64,000 bases of DNA, taken from positions 1,240,001 to 1,304,000 of the forward strand of contig NC_088941.1 of assembly GCF_033473495.1 (NCBI RefSeq). The letters run 5' to 3'. Position 1 is the stretch's first letter. Each line of letters begins with the position of its first letter. Positions 22,902-34,249 of this stretch are shown piece after piece. Source of the DNA: Cercospora beticola. Taxonomy: Eukaryota; Ascomycota; Dothideomycetes; Mycosphaerellales; Mycosphaerellaceae. The notes under the pieces were generated by a model, which was not told where the DNA came from, made no database searches, and saw only the letters and a program-made list of their open reading frames with translations. Both the position numbers and the translations under genes were made by a program.

Positions 22902-23672
22902 TCATTTGGCCTCTTCCTCTTTCTTTGCCCTTCGATCGAGCACCTCATCCACAATGCCCCACTCCTTTGCCTCCTCCGCGCTCATGAAGAAATCTCTCTC
23001 CATCACGCTTGCAATCTCCTCCAACGACTTGTGCTTCGGGAGATGCGCCTGATAAATCTTATTCAACTGCTCCCTCACCCGCAGGATTTCCTTTGCGTGG
23101 ATCGCGATATCGGAAGCTTGCCCGCTGTATCCTCCGCTGACCTGATGTACCATAATACGCGAGTGCGGTAAACAGTATCTCCTTCCTTTTGCGCCTCCGC
23201 ATAGTAGTAAGCTGCCCATGCTTGCAGCTTGTCCGAGACAGATTGTGGTGACCGGGGATTGGATGTATTGCATTGTGTCGTAGATTGCGAGACCTGCTGT
23301 GACACTGCCACCAGGCGAGTTGATGTAGAGGTTTATGGGCTTTGAGGGATTGTCGGCTTCGAGGAAGAGGAGCTGGGCGACGATGGAGGCGGAGATGGTT
23401 TCTTCCACTTCGCCATTGAGGCAGATGATGCGTTCTTTGAGGAGTCGCGAGAATATGTCGGACGTGTGCCAGGCTCCATTGGTCATGTCGGTGACGAAGG
23501 GCATGGGCATGGCGGAGCGGGGAGTCTGAGGAGCCGCAGACTGCTGTTGGGCGGCATTGACTGCAGGTGGTGGTGGAAATGGCGGGATGGTGAAGTTCCG
23601 ACGCGTCTGGCGCATTTGGCGCAGAATGTGTGCTCGTGTAGCCCTCAGGCCAGGACGCGCGAGAAATTCCAT
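22902..23672 (-). CDS. clpP: Mitochondrial ATP-dependent Clp protease proteolytic subunit
   Basis: 256 residues from the ATG at 23,672; the frame is open 44 codons further upstream but the shorter form begins directly with an Arg-rich mitochondrial presequence ([21 protein letters not shown]). The catalytic triad is intact: Ser about 151 in [11 protein letters not shown], His about 176 in [10 protein letters not shown], Asp about 227 in ERDFFMS. The oligomer-forming [19 protein letters not shown] segment is present. ClpP forms a tetradecameric serine peptidase chamber fed by ClpX in the matrix. The C-terminus is charged ([11 protein letters not shown]). It starts about 106 bp from the divergent gene at 23,779, which also looks mitochondrial. 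Confidence 0.95.
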   Translation of the reverse strand: MEFLARPGLRATRAHILRQMRQTRRNFTIPPFPPPPAVNAAQQQSAAPQTPRSAMPMPFVTDMTNGAWHTSDIFSRLLKERIICLNGEVEETISASIVAQLLFLEADNPSKPINLYINSPGGSVTAGLAIYDTMQYIQSPVTTICLGQAASMGSLLLCGGAKGRRYCLPHSRIMVHQVSGGYSGQASDIAIHAKEILRVREQLNKIYQAHLPKHKSLEEIASVMERDFFMSAEEAKEWGIVDEVLDRRAKKEEEAK

Positions 23673-23778
23673 GTTGAACGGAGATAATGATGCTGTACGG
23701 ACGTGTCTGTGGACGAGGTGAAAGCTGAAGTCAGTGGCACTTCCGAAGCCGCAAGCTCCACCCACCTGCACTCGACGC
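23673..23778. promoter_or_regulatory. Putative bidirectional promoter, clpP / mitochondrial protein
   Basis: Only 106 bp separate the chosen start codons of two divergent genes whose products both begin with mitochondrial-type presequences. If a more upstream ATG of either gene is used the gap nearly vanishes. No specific motif was recognised. Confidence 0.4.
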
Positions 23779-24921
23779 ATGCTACACCTTCTCACACTCC
23801 TCATGCAACATGTGATGCTACATTCGAAGAAGCCCAGTCTACGTTCAGTAGCTGTGGCACACGGAACAACACGTTTACTATGGCCTCGGCGTCATGCTTC
23901 ATCCAATGCGTCCACTGGCCATCGGAAAGGGTACCGCGAAGCCCCGCCAGCCATCTCTGCAAGTGAGCCTACGATCATCTCCGAGGATGGCACGCGAACA
24001 CTGCGAACCCGCAAGAATGGCAGTAGAGCACTTCCAATTCCAGAAATTCTGGATCCTCTATACCTGAAAGCACGTCACAAGTACAGACAGCCCAAGGATG
24101 GGCAGACTGCCCAGACGAGCGGTACCTCCGAGCCACGAAGTGTGACACCCTTTCAGCAAGAACTTGCACTCAACCCATATGCGCGAGCTCTAGAAACGCC
24201 TATTCGGCAATGTGCTTTGACCAGAACAAGACTGCCCAGCGATCTCCTTCTTCCTTTTGGCCTGTTTATGCCACGACAAGGCGGTAGCGAACCAGGTCCC
24301 ACAAAGCCTTATTTCAGACCGCTCAAAGGATACGGGTATCGTACTGTTCCTCCACCAGGTCTGATAGGACACGTATCCTGGGTGCTCGCGAAGAATTCGG
24401 TGCTGCAAGCTTTGGGGGCTAAGAAAGGTCGAGGCAAAGGTGGTGGATCTTGGGTGAGACTTGCCGATCAGAAAACGAGAGACGACTATGCGACGTTGAC
24501 GAACAAGTCTGGAGGAGGTAATGTGAAGCCTGTAGCTGAGTGGCAGTGGGATACGCAGATGCCGGAAAAGGTCCTGGAGATCTTGAGAGGAAATGTCGTC
24601 TCCGGTCTCAAGTACGCGCACCCACATGGCCTTATCAAGAGGCTCGACGAGGTCGAAATCAAAGATGCATCTGCCGTCGTGAGATTTAAAGGGACAGAAT
24701 TGGAAGGCGGGACTGTGAACTGCTCCGCAGAGAACTGGGTCACTGATAAGTGGACTGGTATACCAAAGTTTGACCTGACGAAGCTATGCGAGGAGTCCGA
24801 GAGAGACTATCTCATATACAAGCTAGGCATCGAGGACGATGTCATGGTGATAGTCAAGGACTTGAAGAGCCTGAAAGCGGTCCTGGCTCTGGAAAAGGCT
24901 CAGAACTATGTCGACAACTGA
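23779..24921 (+). CDS. Predicted mitochondrial protein of unknown function
   Basis: 380 residues from the ATG at 23,779; the frame extends 15 codons upstream to another ATG (23,734). The N-terminus is hydrophobic then rich in Arg, Ser and His ([21 protein letters not shown]), as in mitochondrial presequences. The core has the Pro-rich segment [40 protein letters not shown] and a Gly/Lys basic loop ([11 protein letters not shown]). The C-terminal half is mixed alpha/beta. I do not recognise a characterised family. The style and its pairing with clpP fit a mitochondrial translation or gene-expression factor, but that is a guess. Confidence 0.75.
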   Translation: MLHLLTLLMQHVMLHSKKPSLRSVAVAHGTTRLLWPRRHASSNASTGHRKGYREAPPAISASEPTIISEDGTRTLRTRKNGSRALPIPEILDPLYLKARHKYRQPKDGQTAQTSGTSEPRSVTPFQQELALNPYARALETPIRQCALTRTRLPSDLLLPFGLFMPRQGGSEPGPTKPYFRPLKGYGYRTVPPPGLIGHVSWVLAKNSVLQALGAKKGRGKGGGSWVRLADQKTRDDYATLTNKSGGGNVKPVAEWQWDTQMPEKVLEILRGNVVSGLKYAHPHGLIKRLDEVEIKDASAVVRFKGTELEGGTVNCSAENWVTDKWTGIPKFDLTKLCEESERDYLIYKLGIEDDVMVIVKDLKSLKAVLALEKAQNYVDN

Positions 24922-25821
24922 AGCTGTCAAGCTCGCAAGTTGCTCTTATCTTGTGAAATGCCTCCACTGCAGAGAAGCAAGTTGCGATCGGACCACATTC
25001 TAATGGGCTGCAAGCCTCGAAGCAGGCCAAAGGCATCAGACCGCGAATTGAAGCTATTTCAATCCATTTATGCGACCGCGTGCACCTCTATCTGGCCCAG
25101 CAACTCAAGTCGGAATGATTTTCGGAGTTCTTGGAAGTGCTGGTGGCTTCTTGTTACAGAAAGATCTTCATCGCACCAAGTGAAGATTGCCACTTCGCAA
25201 TTTACTTCACTTTCACATTGGCTCAACATTACATGCCTACCTTCTTCCTTCTCCTTGCCGCCTTGCCACACCTTCATCCTACCACCGACTATAAGCATCA
25301 GCAGCCATATCAAATGCTTCCGAGCATCATTTACCAGAGGTGTAACACGTGCGAAAATTGACACAAGCTCGCCACAATCACGGCCATTCGCAGCGTCCGC
25401 CGAGTTGTGGTCGCGATGTCTCATCGTCGCCTGCAACTCGACGTGCACATGCGCGCACCTGTGCAGGCTCCGATTCGCACTTCAGTCGCACCCTTTTGCA
25501 CAAGATACTTCTCGTTCGGACATGTTCGCAACGGTCGCGAATGTGAAGTTCACTGTCCTCGCTTCTGCAGCCAATCAGAACGCGACTTCGTCAAATCACC
25601 AAGGCAACCGCGATAAACATGGGCGATGCATGGGTTCAGAGCTGCGTGGCTGCACGTCACTTTCAACTTCACGTACAAACGGGCGCAACAGACCCAGCGC
25701 ATCTTGAGCAAACGCGCAGCAGTCGCATCTCCGTTTGTCGCTGCTGCTTGATGGGAGCCACTGCGATCGCTTCGGGACTGCTTATCTAATATCTGGGAAC
25801 CCACCCCACTTTCTGGCCGCC
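24922..25821. other. Long intergenic region / upstream of spindle gene
   Basis: 900 bp without a supported gene. A 255-codon open stretch (24,940-25,707) has composition and residue usage unlike the neighbouring proteins and no motif, so I treat it as chance. The region probably holds the 3' end of the previous gene and the promoter and leader of the next. Confidence 0.4.
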
Positions 25822-28786
25822 ATGTCTCGAATCTCCATTACTTCGCAGACGCCTTGTCCTGCACCTGCGGCTCTCGATCCTTCGCACCGGCGCATCTCTT
25901 CTTTTGAGCTCTTTGGAGACGACACAACCAATATCGACTATACACGCGCCATCGATCAACCGCTCACTGGCATTAAACCACGAAGGCGAAGCATGATGGG
26001 GGGCCCGGCGAGAAAGAAGGCAGCACCCGTCACCATCTTCGAGGATGTTAGTGAGGAGAGCGAGATTACTGCTGGAGAAGTGAAGAAGCCGGTGCTTGGA
26101 AACAACCACCAGGTAAGTCACAGCACTTTGCTGGGTAAACCACCCGCGAAGCGCCCTCATGGCATGGCGGGCGGCGGCAGCACCTCTGGTACGGCGAGCA
26201 GCATTGGCTTGGGAATGGCCAGTCTTCGCATCCAAGATAGCAGAACTGGTTGTAACGGAGGGAACGATGGGTCACAAGGTCGCATCTCTGCTGGAGGGAG
26301 AATGAGCATTGGTGGATGTGGCGGACCAGTTGGCGGCAATGCAAGCTGGGAATCCCGACGCATGATCGGAATGGGAGGGAATAGACTGCATCCAGGGCGC
26401 ACCAATGTCAGTGAGGAGTTACCGCGCGGTAGTGGAGGTGCATCACTGGGACTTGGTTCCACCGTCAGGAAGCCCCCGCGACGACAGACCATCTTCGTGC
26501 CGGAAGATACTACGGTCATGACCATACACCCCGGAGCTCGCGATGACACTCATCGGATCGAGGACACGTTCCACCTCCCAAGCCTCACTGGACACCGAGA
26601 GTTACAGAGCGAAGAGAACTCTGGCGTCACCCAGAAGCCCGTACGCAAGTCGAGATCGTCACTGTTGGTGGCACCGAAGCGATTGCCTCTGCGCGAGACA
26701 CCCTCCACGGAGAACATACCTGGATGGGACGTGGCTGGAGCGTAGGTCACTCCGTCTATCACTGTAAACGTACCTCACTGACTCTATCTGAAGCGATACT
26801 GGCAAGGAGAACCTGCCACCAGCCGGACAAGTGCTTGCACAAAAGGCCGTGAAATCTTTTGGCATTGTCGAGCCCACTGAGACACGTACTCTGCCACGCA
26901 GTCTCTACGCACCAACGCAGGCCTCTCGCAGTAGGCAATCGATCGTGCCACGGGCACACGCCCAACTCACATCGGCGCCCTCGCAAATCCCACCGGGCAT
27001 GAAGATGCATACAACTATAGACTTTCGTAAAGACCGCCCAAAAGACAAGCCGCGCAAGACCATCACATTCATGCCTATCGATGAGCGTGATGCTTTTGCG
27101 CATACGCTCAACACTACCGGGGAGACTACTTGTCGGCCTACTGCACCAGTGCACGCTGACGACCATTCCCCGCCCTTGAAGGCTGGCTCGAAGTTGGATG
27201 AAGAGAAGCAGAGGATTCGTGAATTCGTTGCCAGCAAGCGCAACGAGCAACAACTTGCCAAGCTCCAGCAGTACCCAATACTCGAAGGCAATCTCTCGCA
27301 GCCGGCTCTTTACGAGGACAAGTGGTTGAGCTTCCAGGAAGTGGCACTCTCCGAAGTTATCAACGGGATCTTTCAACTCACTTCGCCGGCTCCAGCTATT
27401 CACGCCTCAGCGGCTGGCGAGTCTTTGAGAGAGCAACTCGTCAACCTGTATAATCGCCCGGAAGTGGCTAGCTTGCATAGCCGTCTTCAGGCTTCGCTCA
27501 AATACGGCGCACTTGCTCATCCGCAGCATTCGATTGGAACGCACCAGCCCACACAGGATCTAGGACTGCGGAAGCGCCTCATGAAGATGTGGCTGGAAGT
27601 ATACAACAACCAGATTCTGATCGAAGCTGCTCAGGTCGTTGCTGGCAGACAAGTACTTCAGCCTTTGAACACCTCACCTGGCTCATCCCTGGATCCAAGA
27701 TCTGGCAAGCGTGCCCAGACCGCTTTTCTCGAAGACTTCTTCGTCTGCGTAGTCGATGTTGATGCCGATCCACATGCCACCAGCGACGAGAGTCTCGACA
27801 CTCTGCGTTGGCAGAAGACCATGCTTCGAAGCTTGATGCTCGCCTGGCTCCTCGACCAGTCTGCTGAGGTTGGTATTGTCGACGGTGGCTGCCTCATCAC
27901 CCGCGACTCAAGCATCAAGACGACTGAATCCGTTCTACAGACACTTGGTCGTCATATGTTTCCAGCTTGCGGAGACATCATACGTACGCTCAAGCATCTG
28001 CAGTACGATGTACAGTACCGCCAAGATCCTCTCAAGGAGGTCGTCTACCATGTCACGAACATTGCGACGGACTTCCGCGATGGCGTCTTCCTCACACGCC
28101 TTGTTGAGACGTTTCTGTATGAACATATGGATCTCAAGGTACGTCGCATGATCTTCTCACATGTGGCTCTGCTAACGCCGTATCAGAAATCGGAGAACAC
28201 TTTGTCACAGTTCCTGAAGCTTCCTGGTGAAAACTCCTCGCAACGCAGCTACAACGTCCAGGTTGCCTTAAGAGCCTTGTCCGCCTACGATGTCTCCACT
28301 GCCAACATGGTCGCTGATATCGCCACTGAGGATATCGTCAACGGTCATCGCGAGAAGACCCTCAGCCTCCTTTGGTCTCTCGTGAGCAACTACGGCCTCT
28401 CATACCTCGTAGACTGGAAGAAGCTTGCCGCGGACATCGATCGCGTTGCCGGACATGCACTTGCGAACCTACCAGTCTCTCCAGCAGAACAAGAGGAGCT
28501 GCTTCAGCAATGGGCGGCAGCCTATGCCACCCAAGCTGGCCTTCACGTCGACAACCTGTCGACATCCTTCGCTGATGGCAAAGTCTACGCTGCTATCCTC
28601 TCCACTTTCGTCGAGAAACTCAACGTCAAGCCAGATGTACCAAGTGTGCTTGGGCAGCTCCGAGCTGTAGGTTGCAGTCAAGCTTTCAGCGAGAAGATTG
28701 CGGGCTCTGTGGGTGTCGTGGTGGGAAAGGAGACGGTGGTGAGCAATCTGACCTTCTTGGCGTCGAGACTGCTGCTCTTGGTATGA
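25822..28786 (+). CDS. ASPM / Sha1-like spindle protein with calponin-homology region
   Basis: Three exons: 25,822-26,741, 26,794-28,138 and 28,187-28,786, giving 954 residues. Intron 1 is 52 bp. Intron 2 is 48 bp, stop-free and a multiple of three, but has GTACGT, GCTAAC and CAG; removing it joins LYEHMDLK to KSENTLSQFLKLP, as expected in this family. The start has a perfect GCCGCC context. The first 300 residues are low-complexity and basic; a KEN tripeptide (about 311-313) follows the first splice. The C-terminal half has the DFRDGVFLTRLVE and SYNVQVALRAL elements of the ASPM/Asp calponin-homology region. Family members bind calmodulin and act at spindle poles or septa. A second good donor at 26,111 suggests a possible further intron. 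Confidence 0.85.
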
Positions 28787-29450
28787 GGATCACCGGGAAT
28801 TACGCATTGTGGGCTGGCTATTAAGTGATTGGATGGACGTGCTTATGCATGTAATCGCTCACCTTATGGGGACGAGTGCATGGAATGAATGACGATCGCA
28901 TGAGTACTTAATAATGACAAAGGATCGAACTGTAAAGATTTGTCCAATGTTCAGTGTCACGAAGCCTTTTCCTCTCGAAATTCGGGAATGTGCTTAGACC
29001 TCTCTGGGTGCAAAATGAGTCCCGGATCGTGTAGGAATGATTGTTGAGAGGCATATAACTTTAGTTCTGGTACCCGTAGATGTACAACAGCTATGAAGGT
29101 CTCTGTTTCCGCATGTCTTCGAGGGAAGAGTCGTTCGCGGAGCGTAGCGTCCGGGTTTCCTCCCTTGTGGACGCGCTCTGTGAAGGCCGCATAGAACTGA
29201 AGGACAATTGAGTAAGAATTGAGTGGGAAATGGGGCTGGGTTGTAGAATTGTACAAGTCGTATAGCTACAATAGCGACACACTACGAGCCCATACTCCCT
29301 GGTCTCGTCAGCTTTTGTGAACGCGCAGAGGACGTAGCTGCCAGCCCATATTGCGTCAAAACAATCAATACTGGCATTTTCGCGCCTCGGACTCCCTTCT
29401 CTCTTGAAACGCCAAACGCCTAGCCAATGTCTCGTGAATCGCGTCTTTTC
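28787..29450. other. Convergent 3' region
   Basis: About 660 bp between the stop codons of the convergent spindle and GAR1 genes. Nothing beyond probable 3' untranslated sequence was seen. Confidence 0.4.
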
Positions 29451-30115
29451 CTAATATCCCCGACCTCTGCCTCGAGGCGCACCTCTGCTGCCACCTCGGC
29501 TGAAACCGCCAGATCCAGAGAACCCGCGACCACCACCTCGTGCACCACCTCGGCTGAAACCTCCGCGGTCACCGCCCCGCCCTCTTGGTGCTCCGCGACC
29601 TCTTGGCGCGCCTCGTCCACCGCGTCCGGCACCGCCTGCACCTCTTGGCTTCTTCACTTTTGGTGCTCCTGGCGGTGGCTTGGGCTTTGGCAAGAACTTC
29701 TCCAGCGGTAATAGCTTATCGCCTCCAATGTAGAATTTGTCTCCGCTCTTGAAGCTCGTGGCCTGGATGCCTTCTTGCGGCTTGATCGTGAAGAAGACCT
29801 GGTTCAGTGGTCCGAGGATTTCATCGACTTTTCCCACGGGCGTCTTGTTCTCGAGGTAGATGGGGGCGTTGAAGTAGGGAATTTTAACGTTGATGGATTC
29901 GCAGACCATTTCGCCCTCGGTTGCGTGCAGGAAGCTGCCCATTTCTGTGGTTCATTTATCAGATTCTGGTGCCGTGAAATGTCGCAAGACTGGTACATAC
30001 CGTAGACTTGGTCTGGAGGACCGTATGACTGCTGGAAACCTCCTCTGCCACCGCGCGCACCGCCTCTGAATCCACCGCGACCACCGCGGTCTCCACCTCG
30101 TCCGCGGAACGACAT
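29451..30115 (-). CDS. GAR1: H/ACA ribonucleoprotein complex subunit 1
   Basis: Two exons, 30,115-30,001 and 29,944-29,451, around a 56 bp intron with donor GTATGT and acceptor CAG; 202 residues. The splice creates [18 protein letters not shown], the conserved start of the Gar1 core. The core continues [20 protein letters not shown] and [15 protein letters not shown], the beta-barrel that contacts the Cbf5 pseudouridine synthase. It is flanked by RGG-rich tails at both ends, as in yeast and human Gar1, which help bind snoRNA. The role is pseudouridylation of rRNA in the nucleolus and telomerase RNP biogenesis. It is divergent from the NSUN-type gene, another RNA-modification function. Confidence 0.95.
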
Positions 30116-30537
30116 TTTCGCAGCTCTTTTCGCCTGCTCCCTCTTATTCGATCGACCCTGTTCTCAGCCTGCGCTTCGAATGCGCAGATATGACGAGCTA
30201 CCTTTCAGTAGCTGCCACGGTCTAGCGAATCGTGTGTGGTGAAAGTGAAGGTGGTTGCAAGGGAGCTTGCTTCGTGAGGTTGAAGCTCTGGATAATTTTG
30301 CGATGCGATGGAGATCGGCATTTCTTTCCGCCGACACGTCTTGGCATTGCTTCGAGATTTCTCGACTTCACGTCGCTCCGTTCCTGGTCGCTATCGATTA
30401 TATGCTGTGATGCCGCTGGTCCACTGGAGTCGAGCTCGCCACATCACATAGCTGACAGTGAAGAGTAGTCTGATTGCGTCTTCCTCAGTGCCAAGGTGAG
30501 GTCAAAAGTTTCTTCTCGTGCCTGACATCTAGCAAGC
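30116..30537. other. Divergent promoter region, GAR1 / NSUN
   Basis: 422 bp between two divergent RNA-modification genes. No gene or specific site was recognised. Confidence 0.4.
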
Positions 30538-31740
30538 ATGACAAAGACCCAAAGAAAAGCAGCTTCGAGCGCTGCAGACGCATTCGATCGACATTATGCT
30601 GCCATTTGGGGCGAAGCGAGATGGCAGAACAGTTTGAGACCAGCTCTTGAGCAACCAACGAGATATGCGTGTTTGCTGAATCGTTACGCCCCTCTGGACG
30701 CGACCAAGGAGAAAATCAGCAGCCCTAACACGGAAGAAGTGCCTTTGAAGCTTCCTCAGCCTAGTGGGTCAGATGCTGCTTTGAATCTCCCGCTCAATCT
30801 GGTCGTGAGGCAAACCAAGTCTGCAGAAGATGGCTCTCCGGCCCCTTCCAGTGAACCATTTCCCGCGCCCGTCTCAGCGCCCGGCCAGCTATGCTCGCAT
30901 TGGAACTTGGATGCCGCATCAGCGCTGGTAGCACAACTACTTGACGTCAAGCATGGTGACAACGTTCTCGACCTGTGCGCTGCACCAGGAGGGAAATCGA
31001 TCAGTTTGGCACAGAATATCTGGGTTCAGCACCACGCCGACGATTCGGAGGCCAGAGCCAAGGTTTCCGAGCAGAGACCACTTCAGATCGGCACCTTGCA
31101 CTCCAACGAGGTCGATGCACCGCGACAGAGGCGACTGGCCGATAACTTGCGCAGCTACCTGCCAAAGGCATTATTCGATGCTCAACGGATCTCGACCTTG
31201 CGAATAGACGGAACATACCCAAAGGCTCACTACGAACTCGTCGTGAAGACACCTAATGGGACTGTCGGATATGACAAAGTTTTGATTGATGCGCCATGTT
31301 CATCAGAACGTCACATCATCCACGCTCATGCAAATGCAAGGCTCGGTGGCGGTGAAGCGCCAGAAATGGTCAATTGGCGGCCGGGCTCGTCGAAGCGCCT
31401 GGCTGAGACCCAGGTAAAGCTTCTGATGACAGGTCTACGGGCAGCTAAAGTCGAAGCTACGATCATGTATGCCACGTGTTCCATTGAGCCGACGGAAAAC
31501 GATGGAGTCATCGAGAAGATGCTGTCGCAGGTCGAGAAGGAGCGCAAAAAGGGAATGTTAAAGTGGACTGTGAGAGTCGGCTTTGGTGCCGGACATGGAG
31601 ATGTAGCGCTTGAGACTGAGCTAGAGAAGAGTTGGGCTGAGCGTACAAAATATGGCTGGATTGTGCTGCCTGACCATCCTGGTGGAGGACGCTGGGGGCC
31701 TTTGTTCTTCGCGGTCTTGACGAAGACCTCTACAGCTTGA
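30538..31740 (+). CDS. NOL1/NOP2/Sun (NSUN) RNA m5C methyltransferase
   Basis: Single exon, 400 residues. The SAM site is DLCAAPGGK at about residue 145. The two catalytic-region cysteines are in IDAPCSSERH (about 254) and YATCSIEPTEND (about 314); the TCS cysteine makes the covalent bond to cytosine and the PCS cysteine releases it in NSUN enzymes. The N-terminal part lacks the long acidic extension of nucleolar Nop2 and the PUA domain of NSUN6. The overall size and the short, charged N-terminus resemble NSUN4/NSUN3-type mitochondrial rRNA or tRNA methyltransferases. The exact subfamily and substrate are inference. Confidence 0.9.
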   Translation: MTKTQRKAASSAADAFDRHYAAIWGEARWQNSLRPALEQPTRYACLLNRYAPLDATKEKISSPNTEEVPLKLPQPSGSDAALNLPLNLVVRQTKSAEDGSPAPSSEPFPAPVSAPGQLCSHWNLDAASALVAQLLDVKHGDNVLDLCAAPGGKSISLAQNIWVQHHADDSEARAKVSEQRPLQIGTLHSNEVDAPRQRRLADNLRSYLPKALFDAQRISTLRIDGTYPKAHYELVVKTPNGTVGYDKVLIDAPCSSERHIIHAHANARLGGGEAPEMVNWRPGSSKRLAETQVKLLMTGLRAAKVEATIMYATCSIEPTENDGVIEKMLSQVEKERKKGMLKWTVRVGFGAGHGDVALETELEKSWAERTKYGWIVLPDHPGGGRWGPLFFAVLTKTSTA

Positions 31741-32442
31741 GCTATAGGGATTGCGCGCATCTTGTGATGCCAGCTTCAAGAAATGGCGGCAGTGCTTCTA
31801 TAATTTACACGCAGACAAGACATGGTCCTCCCAATGCGCTACCACACGGACGAGACGTCACTCGTACTGAGCTGGAAGGCGTAACAAGCGAGCAGATGCT
31901 AAGTGAACGGATTGTCGAAGACGCGCAACTGCTTTCAATAGCCCCAAGTGTTTGACAACAACACTCCGCGCCAAACATAAGTCTCGGTCCCCGATCCAAG
32001 CTGCCTTGAGACCAGGATTCCATGAGATGGCACGAAGAAGCTGCTTCAGTGAATCGCAATAGACGCTCAATGAGGAAGCAATGCTTGCTGGACGTAGATC
32101 GTACTGCGCGCATTCGTGCCTGACGTGTAAGGAATGATACACTTTCGGCTGGGCACATTGGAGACACCACCGCTGCACTGGAGGTGCGCCGTGCCTTCCC
32201 CGACATCTTCGGAAGGTGCAGAGAGGAAGTGAAGGCGCGGCCGGACCCCTGCTAGCGCGTGACGCCGTCTCTTTCCGTCAAAGTTGATTCCCGCTTGACT
32301 TCTGACATCTGCAGCAACATATCGACGTTACTCGCGAAGTCGTCCGCGAAAGCTCGCGAGTCCACCAGGTTGGTGTACCAAGCTGGCTTGATCTTCTTGG
32401 TCGTTCTTGCTGACCGTGACGCAGAGCAACACTTTCGCAAAG
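31741..32442. other. Intergenic, nothing recognised
   Basis: About 700 bp. A 133-codon antisense frame (32,206-31,805) has no recognisable motif. I do not call a gene. Confidence 0.4.
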
Positions 32443-33084
32443 ATGGCGCCGTCGCCTTCCAAGCTAGAAGCTTCTGGCGCTGTGGGCTTTCTCGATCTTC
32501 CGCCGGAGCTCCGCAATAGAATCTACAAGCTCTGCTTGATTGCTGACTCCTCCATCCGTTGCGCCGGGTACTTGCGTCTCGACCTGGGCAAAGTCACATC
32601 CGATATGTCCGGCTGGGACACGCCACCCGGACTGGTGACAAATTTACTTTCGACCTGCAAACAAGTCTACCAAGAAGCGATGCCAGTGCTCTACGGCAAC
32701 AATGCATTCTACCTTCATTCGGCAGGTTATAGATCCCAGTTTCCACTAGGCAATGACCCTCGGCAGCTTCCTACTCCCGTGCAAGCAATGCGCAAGGTTC
32801 ACCTCGGCAGAAGTCAGAATCAAGTCATTGCAATGCGTTTGCTCGACCTGCTGCGGAAATTTCCGGACTTAGACACTGTTCGTGCCACGGTGGGCTTCTA
32901 CCGCAATTTCCAAACACCTCGAACAATGGCCAAGGCCCTGAAGCCAGTGGTGCGGGATATGCACGCTGCGAGGAAGGGATCTGACAGGAAGGAAGCCATT
33001 GATGTTATTGAGCTGGAGCTCCAAGATCAAACCTTCGCCCAAGCGGTCATGCAAATACTCCGCAAGTCCTTGGGCTTGGCTTGA
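32443..33084 (+). CDS. DUF7730 / F-box-like protein, short
   Basis: 213 residues from an ATG in good context (AAGATGG); the frame extends 12 codons upstream. GFLDLPPELRNRIYKLCL followed by LLSTCKQVYQEAMPVLYGNN is the same fungal signature seen in the gene at 19,673-20,777. The two proteins share little else, so they are distant members. It lacks the basic C-terminal region of the longer protein. Function is unknown. Confidence 0.8.
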   Translation: MAPSPSKLEASGAVGFLDLPPELRNRIYKLCLIADSSIRCAGYLRLDLGKVTSDMSGWDTPPGLVTNLLSTCKQVYQEAMPVLYGNNAFYLHSAGYRSQFPLGNDPRQLPTPVQAMRKVHLGRSQNQVIAMRLLDLLRKFPDLDTVRATVGFYRNFQTPRTMAKALKPVVRDMHAARKGSDRKEAIDVIELELQDQTFAQAVMQILRKSLGLA

Positions 33085-33748
33085 CGCTTCCCATCGTCGA
33101 ATATGACCCATCGCAGTCTGTTGGCGTCTCAGCTATGGTATGAAGGAGCGGGTAAGTCCTACATGAGCTCTGATGAGCGAATGGGCTGCAATGGTTTGTT
33201 TGTAACCTTGCACCACACCGTTCAGAGCATTCATCGATGCGAACTGCATTGCTGACGAGCACTAGACAAGTGAGCATGGATGACTTGTGTTTCAATTGGC
33301 ATAAACAGAGGAGGCCCATCCGGGTTCCCGTCAGCATTGGCAGTGTACTGCACTCCGAATAATGTTGGCTCTCGTGGTACTACGGTTGGCCGTGGGCACC
33401 TGTCTGCGGACAACTCGAAGAGCTCTCCAGCCTGTGCGCATAAGAGCAAAGGGAGGATTCGTTGCCAATGTTGATTCAGCTGAAGGTAGCACGAAGAACG
33501 AGCACGTATGAACTCTTGCCTGGTTGTTCCCACCTAGCGAAAAGAAAGCATCTAGTGAAGAGAGCTTCATCAGAAAACGATGCCCTGAGCGACTAACTCA
33601 AGATCAGCACAAAAGCTTCCCCTCTGATTGTCGCACCCGCTAATCCAAGCGTACTATTACTTTATACGAACTCACTACCACAGCTACTGTACGTCCAGCC
33701 ACCACGTATTCTCCCGAGCCAAGAACAACGCAACCACCCGCGCTACAT
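33085..33748. other. Intergenic, nothing recognised
   Basis: About 660 bp with only short frames on both strands and no family signal. Confidence 0.35.
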
Positions 33749-33997
33749 TCAAGCTCTAGGAAACAGGTCTGCAACCCCTCCACGAATCATCTCCAGCTCT
33801 TTAGCGGCGTCCTCCGCACAGCCAATGTTGATCAAGCAGGGTCCTTCCGCAAAAGTCCATAGCTTGCCAGGTCCCAAGCAGCGCCACATGGCACGGCACT
33901 TGGCGAAGCCAACTTCCTTTCGTTCCTGAAGCACGTTGCTATCTTGATCGTCGTACAAAGAGGCAGACGTCATGCGGACTGGTATGCAGAGTTGCAT
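33749..33997 (-). CDS. Small hypothetical protein
   Basis: Open frame of 82 codons; a second ATG eight codons in gives MTSASLYDDQDSNVLQERK. It has four cysteines, no hydrophobic signal at the N-terminus and no recognised family. The polar, even composition is more protein-like than the surrounding frames. It is divergent from the secreted protein gene at 34,250. It could be noise. Confidence 0.3.
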   Translation of the reverse strand: MQLCIPVRMTSASLYDDQDSNVLQERKEVGFAKCRAMWRCLGPGKLWTFAEGPCLINIGCAEDAAKELEMIRGGVADLFPRA

Positions 33998-34167
33998 GTT
34001 GGTCGCAGAAATTTAGCGAGAAATGACCACACATGGTATGGTCGCATGATGATCCTTAGCGTGAGAGCGCATGGTAGTACAGTAGCTGAGCTCGGTTTTG
34101 TTGGTGAGATACGGTAGGAGCATGAAAGTTGGGAGGAAAGAGCCGAGTGAGGACATGGGGGAGGGAA

Positions 34168-34176
34168 TATATATAT
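34168..34176 (+). promoter_or_regulatory. TATA box of the M15-like gene
   Basis: TATATATAT lies 74-82 bp upstream of the start codon at 34,250, a usual distance for a strong regulated fungal promoter. Confidence 0.55.
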
Positions 34177-34249
34177 GAGCTGTGGCGATGCCACCTTGAT
34201 GGAGATTCACTTGAGCACTCACTCATATCAACCAATTAAATCAGCTAAT

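Noticed and set aside
24940..25707. 255-codon open frame upstream of the spindle gene
   Set aside because: Residue composition is irregular, no motif is recognisable, and it overlaps equally long frames in other phases; likely chance in GC-rich leader sequence.
28139..28186. Reading the ASPM-like protein straight through this segment
   Set aside because: The segment is open and a multiple of three, but it has donor GTACGT, a CTAAC branch and CAG acceptor, and removing it restores the expected calponin-homology sequence.
31805..32206. 133-codon minus-strand frame downstream of the NSUN gene
   Set aside because: No recognisable domain and a second frame on the same strand is equally open; not enough to call a gene.
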